This document shows, piece after piece, positions 1 to 10,815 of a DNA stretch of 64,000 nucleotides; the first letter of the stretch is position 1; every line of letters starts with the position of its first letter. The translations under genes and the position numbers were made by a program. Origin of the DNA: Solanum dulcamara (lineage: Eukaryota > Streptophyta > Magnoliopsida > Solanales > Solanaceae); the NCBI RefSeq assembly GCF_947179165.1, contig NC_077245.1:20249740-20313739 (forward strand), written 5' to 3'. Below the pieces are notes generated by a model. It worked only from the letters and a program-made list of their open reading frames with translations. It made no database searches and had not been told where the DNA came from.

Positions 1-375
1 TGGCACGACCCTACACAAATAAGGAAGTAGTCACCGGAAAAAATGGGGCTACGCAAATCAGATATGAAAAATAGTCATCGAAAAAATGGCACAGTGCTAC
101 ACAAATCGGGTATGAAAAATAGTCATCGAAAAAATGGCACAGTTCTACACAAATCGGGTATGAAAAATAGTCATCGAAAAAATGGCACGGTGCTACACAA
201 ATCGGGTATGAGAAAGTAGTCACCGAAAAGATGGCACGGTACTACACAAATAAGATATGAGAAAATAGTCTGAAAAAATGTACGATACTACGCAACTTAA
301 ATATGAGAAGGTAGTCAACGAAAAGATGCACGGTGCTATGCAAATTAGATATAAGAAAATTGTCACCGGAGAGAT
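1..375 (-). repeat. 48-bp tandem repeat array in copia leader
   Basis: About eight head-to-tail copies of a 48-bp unit; the middle ones, starting near 86, 134, 182 and 231, are close to identical and the edge copies are diverged. Because 48 is divisible by three, the minus strand stays open through the array and would read a 16-residue repeat containing FDDYFSYPIC. It lies just downstream, on the minus strand, of a copia LTR and primer-binding site, so it is in the leader or early gag zone of that element. Translation is doubtful. The array may continue left of the window. Confidence 0.85.
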
Positions 376-502
376 ACATGGTGACCCAACTTTTGCTAAC
401 ATAATCATTGGCCAGACAGGCGGCATATACGGGTAATAGCCGCCCGCCGGTAGCGGAAGCTCTTTGATTCTCTACCAAAATCGTAGAGGCTCTGATACCA
501 TA
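376..502 (-). mobile_element. Ty1/copia leader with tRNA-Met primer-binding site
   Basis: Read on the minus strand, TGGTATCAGAGCC (500 to 488) is the standard initiator tRNA-Met primer-binding site of plant copia elements and sits two bases after the LTR end. The following minus-strand leader runs toward position 1. No protease, integrase or RT is visible, so the body lies left of the window or is deleted. Confidence 0.8.
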
Positions 503-711
503 TGAGAAATATAAGAGAAAAATATTATTGAATTGTGTATCTACATTATTACATTGAGACCCTATTTATAGACACTAGATTAGACTCATTTTCTAATTAG
601 GACGCTACAATACAATCCTTTTCTAAGTAGGATTCTAATACTATTCCTATTCCTATTCCTATTCTAAGTAGGATTGTATATATTTTTCTTATTCCTATTC
701 CTATTCTAACA
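503..711 (-). repeat. Ty1/copia 5' LTR (minus strand)
   Basis: A 209-bp LTR. On the minus strand it opens TGTTAGAATAGG, has short tandem copies of a TAGGAA-type hexamer, a TATA-like CTATAAATAGGG near 575, and closes with TTTCTCA just before the primer-binding site. The TG...CA ends and the adjacent PBS fix the boundaries. The right-hand target duplication cannot be checked because the other LTR is not in the window. Confidence 0.75.
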
Positions 712-1155
712 CTATAGATTACACCAAAACTCCAAAAACCATAAACTTTTGTATTTAAGTTGTTGTGCACCAACTTTCTTCCCTTTAAAGCATCTCACGT
801 TTCTTTCCTTCCATAAATTCTGGCATATACATGCAGGATGGTGCATCAAGTCTTGTTTTAATGGTTGTGAAACCCTAAGCAGTCATTTGGTTAGTGAACA
901 AGTTATACTAAGATTATAATGTGAAGGTTATAGTATGGGGATTATATAGTTTAGAGATTATTTAATGGATATGCTATTTCTTGTAGATGTTTGGTTCATT
1001 AAATTAGAAATGGGATATATTCGAGTTATGAGATATAATACAAAACATATGTTTTGTTTAAAATTAGATAAATTTGGATAAATTCTTATGTTCAATTTTA
1101 ATCTTGTTCTTCTTAAATGACTTTGGTATAATCTTCTTAAAAATGACATTAGGAG
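712..1155. other. Intergenic, no gene seen
   Basis: AT-rich DNA with no supported gene. It runs up to the left target duplication of a SINE. Confidence 0.5.
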
Positions 1156-1368
1156 AGCACTCAAGGGTGTGGTCTAGTGGTCAATGAAGTGGTTGAGAGC
1201 CATGAAGTCTCATGTTTAAATTCCAGTGAAGACAAAAACATTAGGTGATTCTTTCCCTCTTGTCCTAGCCTTGGTGGACAAAATTACCTAATATCTGTTG
1301 CTGGTGGAAGGTGGCAAGAATTAGTGGAGGTGCACGAAAGCTGATGCGGACACCACAGTCATAAAAAT
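1156..1368 (+). mobile_element. TS-type SINE with target-site duplication
   Basis: tRNA-derived SINE of the Solanaceae TS type. An A-box-like GTGGTCTAGTGGTC lies near 1169 and a B-box-like GTTTAAATTCC near 1213, followed by the typical TS body (CTTGGTGGACA, GTTGCTGGTGG) and an A-rich tail. It is flanked by 15-bp direct repeats, AAATGACATTAGGAG at 1141-1155 and AAATGGCATTAGGAG at 1369-1383 (14 of 15 identical), which fixes both ends and shows insertion by LINE-type machinery. Confidence 0.9.
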
Positions 1369-1895
1369 AAATGGCATTAGGAGAAGAACTTTTAAGAAGC
1401 ACATTTTGTCATTTGGTTGCATTATCTCGGGATTTGCTAATTTAGTAATTGTTATCCCACATTGAATGTAGTATAAAAAGAATACGACAACTATGGTATA
1501 AATAGTCAAGATTACATAAGCCATGACCAACACATTCAACCAAACATGCGATAATATAATCTCACTTTTATCCCTACTTTATTATCCTAACCTTCAATTA
1601 AACGCCCCCAAAGGTCCTTGGGTTAGAATATGAAAGCCAATAGGAAATATTCATATATAACCAGGGTTGTTCAATAATTTTAAATGGTGAATCTTAGATT
1701 AGTCAAGCCAATGATGAGATGGTTACACCAAAAAAAAGTAATAAAGATAATAAAAGACCAAAAGGATGATTTTACTTGGGTTGTCTCATCAAAGTTCCCT
1801 TGATGCCATTGCGAATATAATTAGTCCTCTAGTGGACTTGTAACCTATTTTTGTGACAGGTAATGGACATTGTTTTGGCAGGATAGGAATGAACT
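1369..1895. other. Intergenic, no gene seen
   Basis: AT-rich DNA with no supported gene or RNA. The first 15 bases are the right target duplication of the SINE. Confidence 0.5.
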
Positions 1896-2097
1896 TAGAG
1901 CCTGTTTGGATTGGCTTAAAAGTTGGTCAAACCAGTTTTTAAGTTATCTTTTAACTTTTAAAAGTGTTTGGCAAATCAAAAAAGTGTTTAAAATAAGTTA
2001 AATTTACAAAAAGAAGTCAAAAGTTAAAAGTTGGTCCCCCTACTTTTCTTTTTGACTTAAAAGTCATTTTTTAAAGACAATCCAAACGGGCTCTTAA
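1892..2097. mobile_element. MITE with GTTTGGATT terminal inverted repeats
   Basis: About 205 bp, non-coding. The left end CCTGTTTGGATTGGCTTA is mirrored by AATCCAAACGGGCTC at the right end, and the interior is an imperfect palindrome of AAAAGT/ACTTTT blocks. A related element lies at 16867-17092. The target duplication is not clear, so the superfamily is left open, though this type is common in Solanaceae introns. Confidence 0.7.
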
Positions 2098-2937
2098 GAG
2101 TACAAATATTTTGTTGTCGAGCTTTTATTATGATTATTGGCATTGGTCTGGTCAGGTCTTTTATCGTTGTTGAGCATTAAGACACATACTTAGCCTTGTG
2201 CTCTTTCCAACCATTCCTAAACCCTAGTTTTGTTGACATTATCCAGCTCGGTATAGAATAAGCAGTCATCACAACCGTAATACCAAACGTGAGTCGGAGT
2301 AGAAGCTTGCATGGAGCAATATTATGGAGAACGATATTGTTATTCACTAGTGGCTTTATCTTATGTTAAGCCACGACACTTGTAATATGATATTGCTATT
2401 ATTCCCGAAGGAAAACATAAACTATCTAGGAAAGCCAACTAAATGATCAATTAAGGTCATGATTTGAGGAAGCAAGGTATATATAGGATTGCAACCTTAC
2501 CTTAAGTCTAATTCAATGCATTGCCTAATCTCTCACCTGTTGTGTTTAAGTTAATGTCATTAGTTATGGACTCTTAGTTTCCCCTTTAGTTTTACTAATT
2601 AACTAGGTCTTAATTAGCCATTAATACTCCCCCGATAAAACGGGATACTATCCTTGTTAACTCTCTCAAGTTCAACCAAAACGCATTAATTTTATCCAAT
2701 TATTATGGCTACAATGTGAAGGCCTTACACATAGTCTTAATCGTGGTAATTTAGATTATGTTAATTCTTTAAATAATTCAATTCCTTATTGATTAATCTT
2801 GACCCAATCTTAAATTTCTTCTTCCGAGTTCAAACCAAAGTAAATGAATTTTTTCAAGAGTTGATAGGACTCAAAGAATCAATACAATGCATGATTAATT
2901 GAATAACAATTAAACCAAACACAATTGGTAAGAAAAA
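2098..2937. other. Intergenic, no gene seen
   Basis: About 840 bp of AT-rich DNA without a supported ORF, RNA or repeat boundary. Confidence 0.4.
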
Positions 2938-3050
2938 AATCGCAACAACATACCCAGTATAGGGGAGGGTAGAGTGTAGGTAGACCTTACCCCTACCTCG
3001 TGGAGGTAGAGCGGTTATTTCCGAAAGTCTCTCGACTCAAGTAACGCTTA
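2938..3050 (-). mobile_element. RTE-type LINE 3' tail (minus)
   Basis: The reverse complement carries the 3'-terminal block of Solanaceae RTE LINEs: a pyrimidine-rich CTCTACC stretch after the AAGGTCTRCNTACA motif, ending in a degenerate TTG tail. It matches the ends near 29000-29097 and 10680-10815. It is only a 3' fragment with no coding part. Confidence 0.65.
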
Positions 3051-5150
3051 TCAAAGTAGTGTGAAAAGGAAAGGAAAATAAAAAAAAAGTAAAGAAGACA
3101 TAGCAAATAGTACGGAATGTATTACATAACATTCAAAAAAAGAGGAATAGTAAAAACAATAAAACAATGTGATGTTCAAAAATAGAAACAATAGGTAGTA
3201 ACAGAAATCGAAGGACAAGAAACTACGAGAATAGTGCTAATACTACCGGTCTAAGAGGAGAAACAGGTACGGTGCACCAACTACCACCAAGCCTATCCCA
3301 CTGGAAATATATTAAAATGTTAAATAAACAAAGAAGAGTTTGTTCACAACCCTAGTTGTGGAGCTTATAAAACAACTATCTTCCAATCCATACTAATCTT
3401 CCAAATATGATAATAACAAGGATGGGATTAAAGATAGAGAGTTTTCTCTAGAAAAACTCTAAGCATTGTGTCTTCTTCAATCCAATGTGCAGGAAACTTA
3501 AATCTTACTCCCAAGCTCTGATTTGCAACCATAGATAGTTTCCCGAACGTCCAAGATGAGTATTTATATGATTGGGGATAATGACCTACAAAATTCTACC
3601 AAAAACACCCCTCCAATCCTGATATCCTTTAGTGCTAAGATTTTCGGCCATAGGTTGTGATAGCAAGTGTATTCCTGATTTAGGTCAGGTCTCTTTGTGC
3701 TTTGATCGTAGTTAGAGGCATGTGATCCGCAATGCTGCATTTTCCTAATTTGACCATTCCCTCTATGCTGTGTCTGTCACATGCCCTGCAATCACAGCAA
3801 CACTCAGATTCTTCCAGTTTCTTCTTTTGGCTTAATTTTTATTTGTTCTCTCTTATTGTCCTCCAAACATCCCCCAAATTATATAAAACCTGAAAATGCC
3901 GACAAAATAGTTGATTATTGATCTAAATTCTTATACTAAAACACCAGAATATTAAGTAAATGATACTTATAAGTTGGTTAATCCCATGGACTTTTGTCCT
4001 GTTTCTGTTAATAATTTCTGTATCTGTTCCCCATTTTGTCGTTTGGCGACACTGCTCTAATGCACTCTCTGTCATCAAACTTTATTTGGGACAAAGTGCA
4101 CTATTCATCCTTAATCTGTTGATCAAACTACTTCCTGAGGTTTTTACTCCTCCAAGCCCCCCATCCATTTGGCTTTCATCTATTGATAGAATATTCTTTT
4201 GTTGATTTTCTATCAAATGATAAAATATTATTTTTTTGTACTTTTTTTTTCCTCCTTGTTTGCTTATATTCTCACCGAGCTTCTCTATTTTGCTTCTCCT
4301 TTTTCCTGCTTCTTGCCACCATGATGTCCCGCTTTTTTAAATGTAGCTGCCGCAATTTTTGATGTCTCCTCCTCGCTACCCATTCCCAACGAGCAGTTCA
4401 TCTTGTGCAAGCTTTATCTTTCTCAATTAATTTTACAACTATCAGATGTATTAGGGCAATACCATTAAAACTGGAGGTCTTAACTCCTAATAGTGTTTCT
4501 ACTGGATCTCACAACTTAAAATGATTATGGAGGAAACCGTGGGTGGGAAGAAGCTTACAAAAATAAATCTATTAACTCTGTAGATTCACTTATTTATGCG
4601 ATGATGAAGAACTGTAAATCGAGGGAAATGATCTATTTTCATGCATTTGGGACATGCATGATGATATTAAATAAGAGAATTTCAGCTAATTGCAACTATA
4701 GTGGTAGCTGGAGAGAAAATCTTGACTAATTTCTTTGCTTTTACCATGTAGATTTTAACATCCTAATGCAGAGGACTTTGAGCTCAGAAGTATTTATGGA
4801 AGGTCCATATCTGTTAAGGAAAGGCAAAAGAATGATATTTAATCTCTTGACAGAAAAATAAAGGAATGATGGCAATACATTGATAATCCCTCATCATTGG
4901 TCTAGTAATGTCAAAACAATTATCAATGTGTTATTTTTTTTTTCATTTCAAAAAAATAATACATTGATAATTTGATTTTTCATTGATAGAACAATGATTT
5001 TTTTGATGAATTAAGATGTTATATTAGCAAGGCATCAAGTGATGCAGAGTAGTTACATTAGAGAGTCATGGTTAACTCTTGAGAACAAAAACTCCTTTTT
5101 TAAGTCAGGGAGTTAACCAGAAAGCAAAAAATGGTCTCTAAATCATAGTG
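3051..5150. other. Intergenic, no gene seen
   Basis: About 2.1 kb of AT-rich sequence. A short plus-strand open frame at 3960-4205 has no recognisable domain and looks like chance. No tRNA, rRNA or repeat boundary is evident. Confidence 0.4.
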
Positions 5151-5860
5151 AGTGAGCTGATGAAATCTAAAAGGGGAATTGTATCATTTACTGGGGATAG
5201 ATTGTTCTAACTAAATAGGTTAAAAAGACAAAAAGTTTTCAAACTACTGCTAGGAGTTGAGATGCCATCAAAACATCTGAGATTCCTTTCTCTCTCTAAA
5301 TACACCAAAAAATACACGTGGGAATCATCTGCCAGGTCTTCTTGATGGAACTGTCAACTTCTTTTATTCTCCAGCTTTCCACTGCTTCTTTGACATCCTG
5401 GGGAAGAGTCCAAATTATACCTAGTAGTGAGATGAACATATTCTAAAGATCTTTTGCCACTGGACAAAGCAGAAACAAATAATTCACCGACTCGAAGCTT
5501 TTGTGGCACATGAAGCATCTGTTCACTAGCTGAAACTTCCTCTTATTTAGGTTGTCGAAGGTAAGGATAGCATTTCTGAGGGATGTCTAGATGAAACACT
5601 TGATTTTTGGTGGTAGCTTAGTCTTCCAAATTAGTTTCCAAGGCCAATGGTCTATCGTATCATTTGATAAGCACAATTTACTGTATCCTTCTTTCATGAT
5701 TCCGAGCCCCGCTGTGACTTGCCAAGGAGAAAGAAACCTATTTTGAATGATTTCTGGGTTTGTGCTGGAGTGGAAGGGGTCGTTGAAGCATCCAATCAAG
5801 CATTTTCTTAAGAAGTTGTTTGCTCCTTCGTTTGTGTTTGTGTTCCCATATAGAACAATG
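5150..5860 (-). pseudogene. L1-type LINE fragment, zinc-binding RT C-terminus
   Basis: On the minus strand a broken reading frame encodes the C-terminal zinc-binding domain of plant L1-like reverse transcriptases. One open piece (5799 to 5587) contains WPWKLIWKTKLPPKIKCFI; the frame then continues with a CFMCHKSFES.NYLFLLC-type zinc motif down to about 5250. It is interrupted by stops and lacks the endonuclease and RT core, so it is a dead fragment. It resembles the LINE copies at 13990-16450 and 17430-18170. Confidence 0.75.
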
Positions 5861-5870
5861 ATGAGGGATA

Positions 5871-5991
5871 CAAGCTTGTAGTGTCATAAGAAGTTACTGC
5901 TCAAGCTTGTAGTGTTTCCAAGTGTATTTTGCTTAAGAAGCTTGTAGTGTCATAACTTTGAGCAGTAACTTCTTATGACACTACAAACTTG
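5871..5991. repeat. Inverted repeat, 34-bp arms
   Basis: The arms 5871-5904 and 5958-5991 are reverse complements at 33 of 34 positions, separated by a 53-bp spacer. The spacer has a further partial copy of the AAGCTTGTAGTG motif. A transcript from either strand would form a strong hairpin. It may be a small fold-back element or the relic of an inverted duplication. Confidence 0.85.
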
Positions 5992-6413
5992 CCATGTGTC
6001 TTTTTTAGCACTATGATTGTTCTTCTACAGTTATTTGCATTTTCTTTGCTTACTTGCTTGCCGATCCAACGGTAAACTCATATTCAGGATTGGTTTCTTC
6101 AGTTCCTGCCCTTTGAAACTTGTAAATTATAATGAATCTTGCTAAACTGATATAAGTGTCCTTGCAATCTATAGAAAGAGAGAAGTTGGTACAATGGTTG
6201 GTCCTATTTAAGAAGAGGATAAAGTATTTATGGCAGCTTGCTGGTGATTGGGGGAATTAGAATGCCAAAGGGTAGGGAGAACAAGAAGAAAATAAAGAGA
6301 AGCTGGGAGCCTGGGTAATATCAAGAACAGAAAGATGAGAAAGAATGGAAAAAGAAAAAAAAGGAAGAGACTCTTTCTGTGAGAATTTGAAGTAAAAGTC
6401 AGTAGACAGTGGA

Positions 6414-6750
6414 TGTGTTTGGTATGGAATTTTACATTTTTCTTGGTTGGTCAAAAATTTTTGGAAAGCATTTTCTCTAGGAAAACAAGTTGCTTTAGAA
6501 TGAGGAAAATGACTTCTTTGGTGGAAGTAGTGAACATAAGTTCCATAAGTGGTATTCTACATTGATTGTCTACTCCCCCTCCACATCTCCACCATCCCCA
6601 CACCCCTACCACCACATCCATCCATGTCACTTAATGTTTGTCTAGATTATATACAAATGCTTTTGGGATAATATTTTATTCTTGCTTACAAAACACAAGA
6701 ACATAAGAAAGCCACTTATTTTTTAGAACATTTTTCTCATACCAACCCCC
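6414..6750. mobile_element. Probable MITE with TTTGGTATG / CATACCAA ends
   Basis: The left end GTGTTTGGTATGGAATTTT is mirrored by TTTTTCTCATACCAACC at the right end, and both inner edges have AAAATG/CATTTT-type blocks. There is no coding potential. The ends and target duplication are not resolved. Confidence 0.4.
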
Positions 6751-7652
6751 CCTCCCTTCTCCCCAGCATGCGCGTTCTACTCACACATCAGGTGGTGCTT
6801 ACACCTTTGCATATTAGTGCGTCACAATTTTTTTTAGCAAGTTCTAAATTGTGTCAAAGGTAAGTAATGCATTTAGCAAACTCTTTAATTGCACAATTAA
6901 TAGAGCATCACAATATCATTCAAACTAATCTTTGCCTTTTATCTCTACATTTACTGAGATTCATTTTGCCTTACATCCTCCCAAAGTCTTTGAATCTCAT
7001 ATTTAGAAGTGTAGTACCAAGTAATAATTGATGATAGCATCTCTAGTTTCCGTAATTGTCCCTCCATTATATTGGCTCTCTATAATTGAATTACTTATTA
7101 TGATAGATCAGGTTTCACGTCTAACAGCTGTTCCGGATTTCATGTTTGAGAGTTGTTTTCCACCAAATTATGTATGGAGACACCGAGGTATGGAGGAGTG
7201 GGTGTTATGGTTTGCTTACCTGGTTCTGCGGTTTGGTACAATAGTCTCTTTCACCAATAAATTTACAGTGTGTCCTTTTGGTTTTTGATATGGTGAATCT
7301 TACCCCACCTCCCCCAACATTCTGCCTAGAAATCAACAGTGGCCATAATTTGAATCAATTTTTTACCTTATCAATAAAAAGAAATCAGCTGTGTCCATTT
7401 CCCACTTTACTCCCTTGCATGACTTGGAACTCCCAACCTTTTGGTTGCAAGTGCCCGTACCATTGGAGCAACCCTCACTATCATTGTGAATTGGGATCAC
7501 TCAACTATTATGAGTTGCCAAGTCCAGAAGCATTACACTTTGGGCTTCTCTTTTTAAATAAGTAATATAGCTATTACTTTTTGGTTGGCTATGATTTTCC
7601 TCCAAGCCTCATTTTCAGCCCAATCTGAGATTCGTATGATTTTCTATTGCAG
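6751..7652. other. Possible intron upstream of the ARF exon
   Basis: Non-coding. It ends in TTTTCTATTGCAG, a good polypyrimidine tract and acceptor directly before the ARF exon. No B3 DNA-binding or ARF-domain sequence is seen here or anywhere in the first 7.6 kb on the plus strand. Small open frames at 7028-7288 and 7278-7565 have no recognisable similarity. Confidence 0.4.
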
Positions 7653-8336
7653 ATCACTTGGGATGAACCAGAAGTTCTGCAGCATGCTAATAGGGTGAAT
7701 CCTTGGCAAGTTGAGTGTATTCTTCCATACCCACAGCTTCATTCTGGATTTCCTCCATCAAAGAAAATAAAATTGTTGCCTAATGGGTTGCTACCTGATG
7801 GAGAGAGAAACTTCGTCCCTATGACAGGGTTGGGTAATTCTACGATTGGACTCGGTAGCCCATCATTGGGCAATTGTACATCTTTTCCTGCGGGCATGCA
7901 GGGAGCCAGGCAAAATCAAGTTTGTGTATCAAGTTTATCCAATGTTAAAAGCAATAATAACCTTGGGTTGTGCACTAACAATAGCTTAGATGAAGAAATC
8001 AAGACAAAGCTTGAGAGTGTATCCACCAAACTGAATATCGGCAGTTCATATTCAGACAACTTATCACCGGATAGTCAGAGTAGTGTGCACTTTGGGGATA
8101 ATGAGCTGGTTACAAAACCAGGTTCTAGCTCTTTGACAAAAGATCCTATCAGTTCTTTCCAGTTATTTGGTAAGGTCATCCATGTTGAACGTGTTGAAGA
8201 AGGTTTTGATGGTTTTGGTTTCTCTGAAAGTGATAACATTCAAGTGTTTAAAGAGATAGATGGTCCATCCAACTCAAACGTCTCTCCGAATAAACCTTTC
8301 CAGCTTTTTGACAAATCTGATGTCCAACATGAATGA
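7653..8336 (+). CDS. Auxin response factor, ARF10/16/17 group (partial)
   Basis: This exon encodes part of a transcription factor that binds auxin-response elements in the nucleus. It starts after a good acceptor (TTCTATTGCAG), is open for 227 codons, and begins ITWDEPEVLQHANRVNPWQV, the end of the ARF domain followed by the start of the middle region. The WDEP..LQ..RV.PW pattern and an intact miR160 site (codons 80-87, GMQGARQ) place it in the repressor ARF10/16/17 group. A Ser/Asn-rich middle region follows, with SSFQLFGKVI near residue 167, a motif found ahead of the PB1 domain in ARF10/16. The frame then stops at 8334-8336, and no PB1 domain is found downstream. The B3 exon expected upstream is absent within 7.6 kb. 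It is either a truncated relic, a gene with a very long first intron, or an ARF17-like gene without PB1. Confidence 0.8.
   Translation: MTWDEPEVLQHANRVNPWQVECILPYPQLHSGFPPSKKIKLLPNGLLPDGERNFVPMTGLGNSTIGLGSPSLGNCTSFPAGMQGARQNQVCVSSLSNVKSNNNLGLCTNNSLDEEIKTKLESVSTKLNIGSSYSDNLSPDSQSSVHFGDNELVTKPGSSSLTKDPISSFQLFGKVIHVERVEEGFDGFGFSESDNIQVFKEIDGPSNSNVSPNKPFQLFDKSDVQHE
7892..7912 (+). promoter_or_regulatory. miR160 target site in ARF exon
   Basis: The 21-base stretch contains GCAGGGAGCCAGGCA, fully complementary to the 5' part and cleavage centre of miR160. Compared with perfect pairing it has one G:U-type change in the 3' part and one terminal mismatch, as in functional ARF10/16/17 sites. In frame it encodes GMQGARQ. 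Any transcript would be expected to be cleaved by miR160, between the bases pairing with miRNA positions 10 and 11. Confidence 0.93.
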
Positions 8337-8512
8337 GCCTCAGCTGGTGAAGCATGTTCATTATGAGATAGCTATAATCTGTAATTGCCATCAATTGGAA
8401 AGCTGTACAGGTAAACACTACTTATCTGGACTATGCCTTGACAGAACAGATGGAGCTATTAGAACCTGCAGATTTATATCTTGACTCTTTATGCTATATA
8501 TCAGATGGTTTT

Positions 8513-9075
8513 TTCTGGTTCATTTTATTTTTATCTGAAAATGTGAGATTTTCAAGTACGAATATTAGAGTTGTCCCTCAAAATTTGTTTTCTAATTTGG
8601 ACTGCTTGCTAGGCTGTTGGAAATGGAACAGTGGCTGCTACAAATACTATTATTCTTGTATAATAAGAACTAAAGAGAGCTCCCATTTTTCACTTCTGAA
8701 GAGTAAGCTTGCTCCGATGGTTGGGACATTATGGTTATTTCTAGTAGGACAGTAGAAACTCATGAAATTGAGATAGTTTTCTTTTTATAAATTTAATGCA
8801 TGTTATTTCCGGTTCATTTTATTTTGAGTCTGAAGAAGTGAGATTTTCAAGTACTAATGTTAGAGAGTTAAATTTTTCTAAACTGAGATGACATGCTACG
8901 CTGGTAGAAGTGGATCACTGGTTGCTACACTTACTATCATTCTTGAGTTAATAATTAGACTTAAAGAAAGCTTCCAATTTTCAGTCTTGAAGAGTCAGCA
9001 TGATCAGCAGTTTGGGATATTCTAGTTACTGTTCAAACGATTGCAAGTAACTTCATGAAATTGAGATAGTGGAGT
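8513..9075. repeat. Imperfect tandem duplication, about 290-bp unit
   Basis: Two diverged direct copies, about 8513-8765 and 8807-9075. Shared landmarks in order are GGTTCATTTTATTTT, GTGAGATTTTCAAGTAC, GAAGAGT..GC.TGATC and TGAAATTGAGATAGT. The sequence is non-coding and lies in what would be an intron or 3' flank of the ARF exon. A donor-like CAG/GTAAAC at 8409/8410 precedes it. Confidence 0.75.
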
Positions 9076-10679
9076 TTGAAATGCTCTGTGCGGTTCCTTG
9101 GTTTGTTTGCTATTACAACAAAAGGTTATATTTAATCTGTGTTCTGTGTCATGACCTAGTGTGTTTTTGAATTAATCGTGATTTTGTTTGTGTTAGGCTC
9201 GCACTTCAGTTTGTTTTACTTGTTACTTTACTAATGAAAAGCATTCAGTTGGATTTTTTGGAACTTGGGACATGTTTTTTGTCTTCCTAACCCTCTGTTA
9301 TAGCTTTCGATTACAGTTGAATAATGATTTATGGAGATGGATGTTGCTGATTCTTCATACAGTGTGCTCTGTTGCAGTTACCTGTCTTTACTCTCTTCTA
9401 ATTCTTTGCAGGTATCCAAGGGAGGAGTTGATTCCAGCAGTGGTTCCATTGTGGATGTTTGCTTTCTCTTCAATATTCAGAACTAATGTAGGCTTTAGTT
9501 TCAGATGTCAAGTAAATCTGTGTTTGCTTCATAATGATGCCAGTACAAGAGATTGTATTTTATATGGTCATGTTAGTACGTGTCTTTGAAAAAGAATCTA
9601 ATATCCAGTTAGCCTTTTAGATGCAAGTTAGAATTTGCTAATGAATGGTAGATGCTTTTTGATTGAGTTAACGAATTTGTCGTGGTATCCTATCTACATT
9701 GGCCAATCTTTCTTGTTTTGGTAACTTTTTCCAGGTTTAAATACATCTCTTACAACTTCCAATTTCACTAGTCACACATACTTCTTTTACTTTCAAAATG
9801 CATTTCCAAATCATCCCATTTCAACTGATGCACAGTAGAAACTTATAACTTGGGGAGGGAGGGATTTAGATCAATATACGCATTGGGTTGACTTATTTAT
9901 CCCATGAAATACAGGGTTGTGTTCATCCTTTTGTATCTTTTTCTCTGTTCATTTTCCTTTTCCACGTTTACTTCATTGGTTTTTGAATGTAGTCCGATGA
10001 CCATTGCTTGATTCAATTAACTATTTAAAGTTGTACATTTTGCATTGAAGCAAAGGATGGTATTATCGATAATACTCCTGTAGTCATAATTATAACTCCT
10101 ACAACCATGTTTGTGAATCAAGATTTACCGTAAAGAGTCATGAACCTTAAACTAAACCGTGTTTTTCATGTGATTGTATTGAGCGAAAGACTTGCGTTGA
10201 AAACACTAAATTGTTTTTTTGGAATGAAAAAATGAAGGTGCATATACCTACCATTTTCGAATCTTTTATGCAAATTAAACTTGCATTAGCCTTCACAAAT
10301 GATATGTCAGTTTCTTGTTTAGAATTCTTCAATGTTTTTTTTCGGTCCTCTTTTTTATTTTTCTAACTACGTTGAAGTGGACATGGATAAAACCACTATT
10401 CTGTACTTTGACCCTTCTTTCTGGTGGCCAGAGTGTACTGATGGTTATGAGTTCATCAACTTTGGCTCAAACTTTATAATTGTGTTAGAAAATTATTTAT
10501 TCCAAACCCAGTAAGTAAAAACAAAAAAAGAAGAGTGTTGACTTTGATTTCCTCATGAAAGACCGCATCTAGACCAAAAGCTAGTCAAAATGAGTTTCAG
10601 CATATATATATGACCAAAATGAAGTTGGAGGTAAATGTCAACTTATTAGATTCCCTCTAGGATAAAATATGCATTGATG
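9076..10679. other. Intergenic or intronic, no gene seen
   Basis: An acceptor-like TTCTTTGCAG at 9401-9410 is followed by about 24 open codons (SKGGVDSSSGSIVDV...) before a stop. No PB1 or other ARF motif is in it, so it is not called as an exon. The rest is AT-rich without support for a gene. Confidence 0.4.
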
Positions 10680-10815
10680 ATTGTTGTCGAGGGTCTTTCG
10701 GAAACAGCCGCCCTACCTTTCAAGATTGGGGGGGGAGGGGTTAGGTCTGCGTATACTCTACCCTCCCCAGACCCCACATGGTGGGACTATACTGGGCTTG
10801 TTGTTGTTGTTGATT
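10680..10815 (+). mobile_element. RTE-type LINE 3' tail (plus)
   Basis: A 3'-terminal fragment of a Solanaceae RTE LINE: GGTCTTTCGGAAACAGCC, a G-run, GGTCTGCGTATACTCTACCC, CCAGACCCCACATGGTGGGA and a closing (TTG)n tail. There is no coding region. The TTG tail ends exactly where the left arm of the inverted repeat at 10812 begins. Confidence 0.8.

Noticed and set aside
1156..1368. Possible tRNA gene from A- and B-box motifs
   Set aside because: No cloverleaf can be formed, and the element has SINE body, tail and target duplication. The same applies to the two Au SINEs.
1892..2097. Assigning the GTTTGGATT MITEs to a named superfamily
   Set aside because: No convincing target duplication could be read at either copy, so the class was left open.
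7028..7565. Open frames just upstream of the ARF exon as a missing B3 exon
   Set aside because: The translations show none of the B3 or ARF-domain motifs and have no plausible donor joined to 7653.
9411..9485. Possible last ARF exon after TTCTTTGCAG
   Set aside because: Only about 24 open codons, no PB1 motif, and no donor-acceptor logic beyond the good acceptor.
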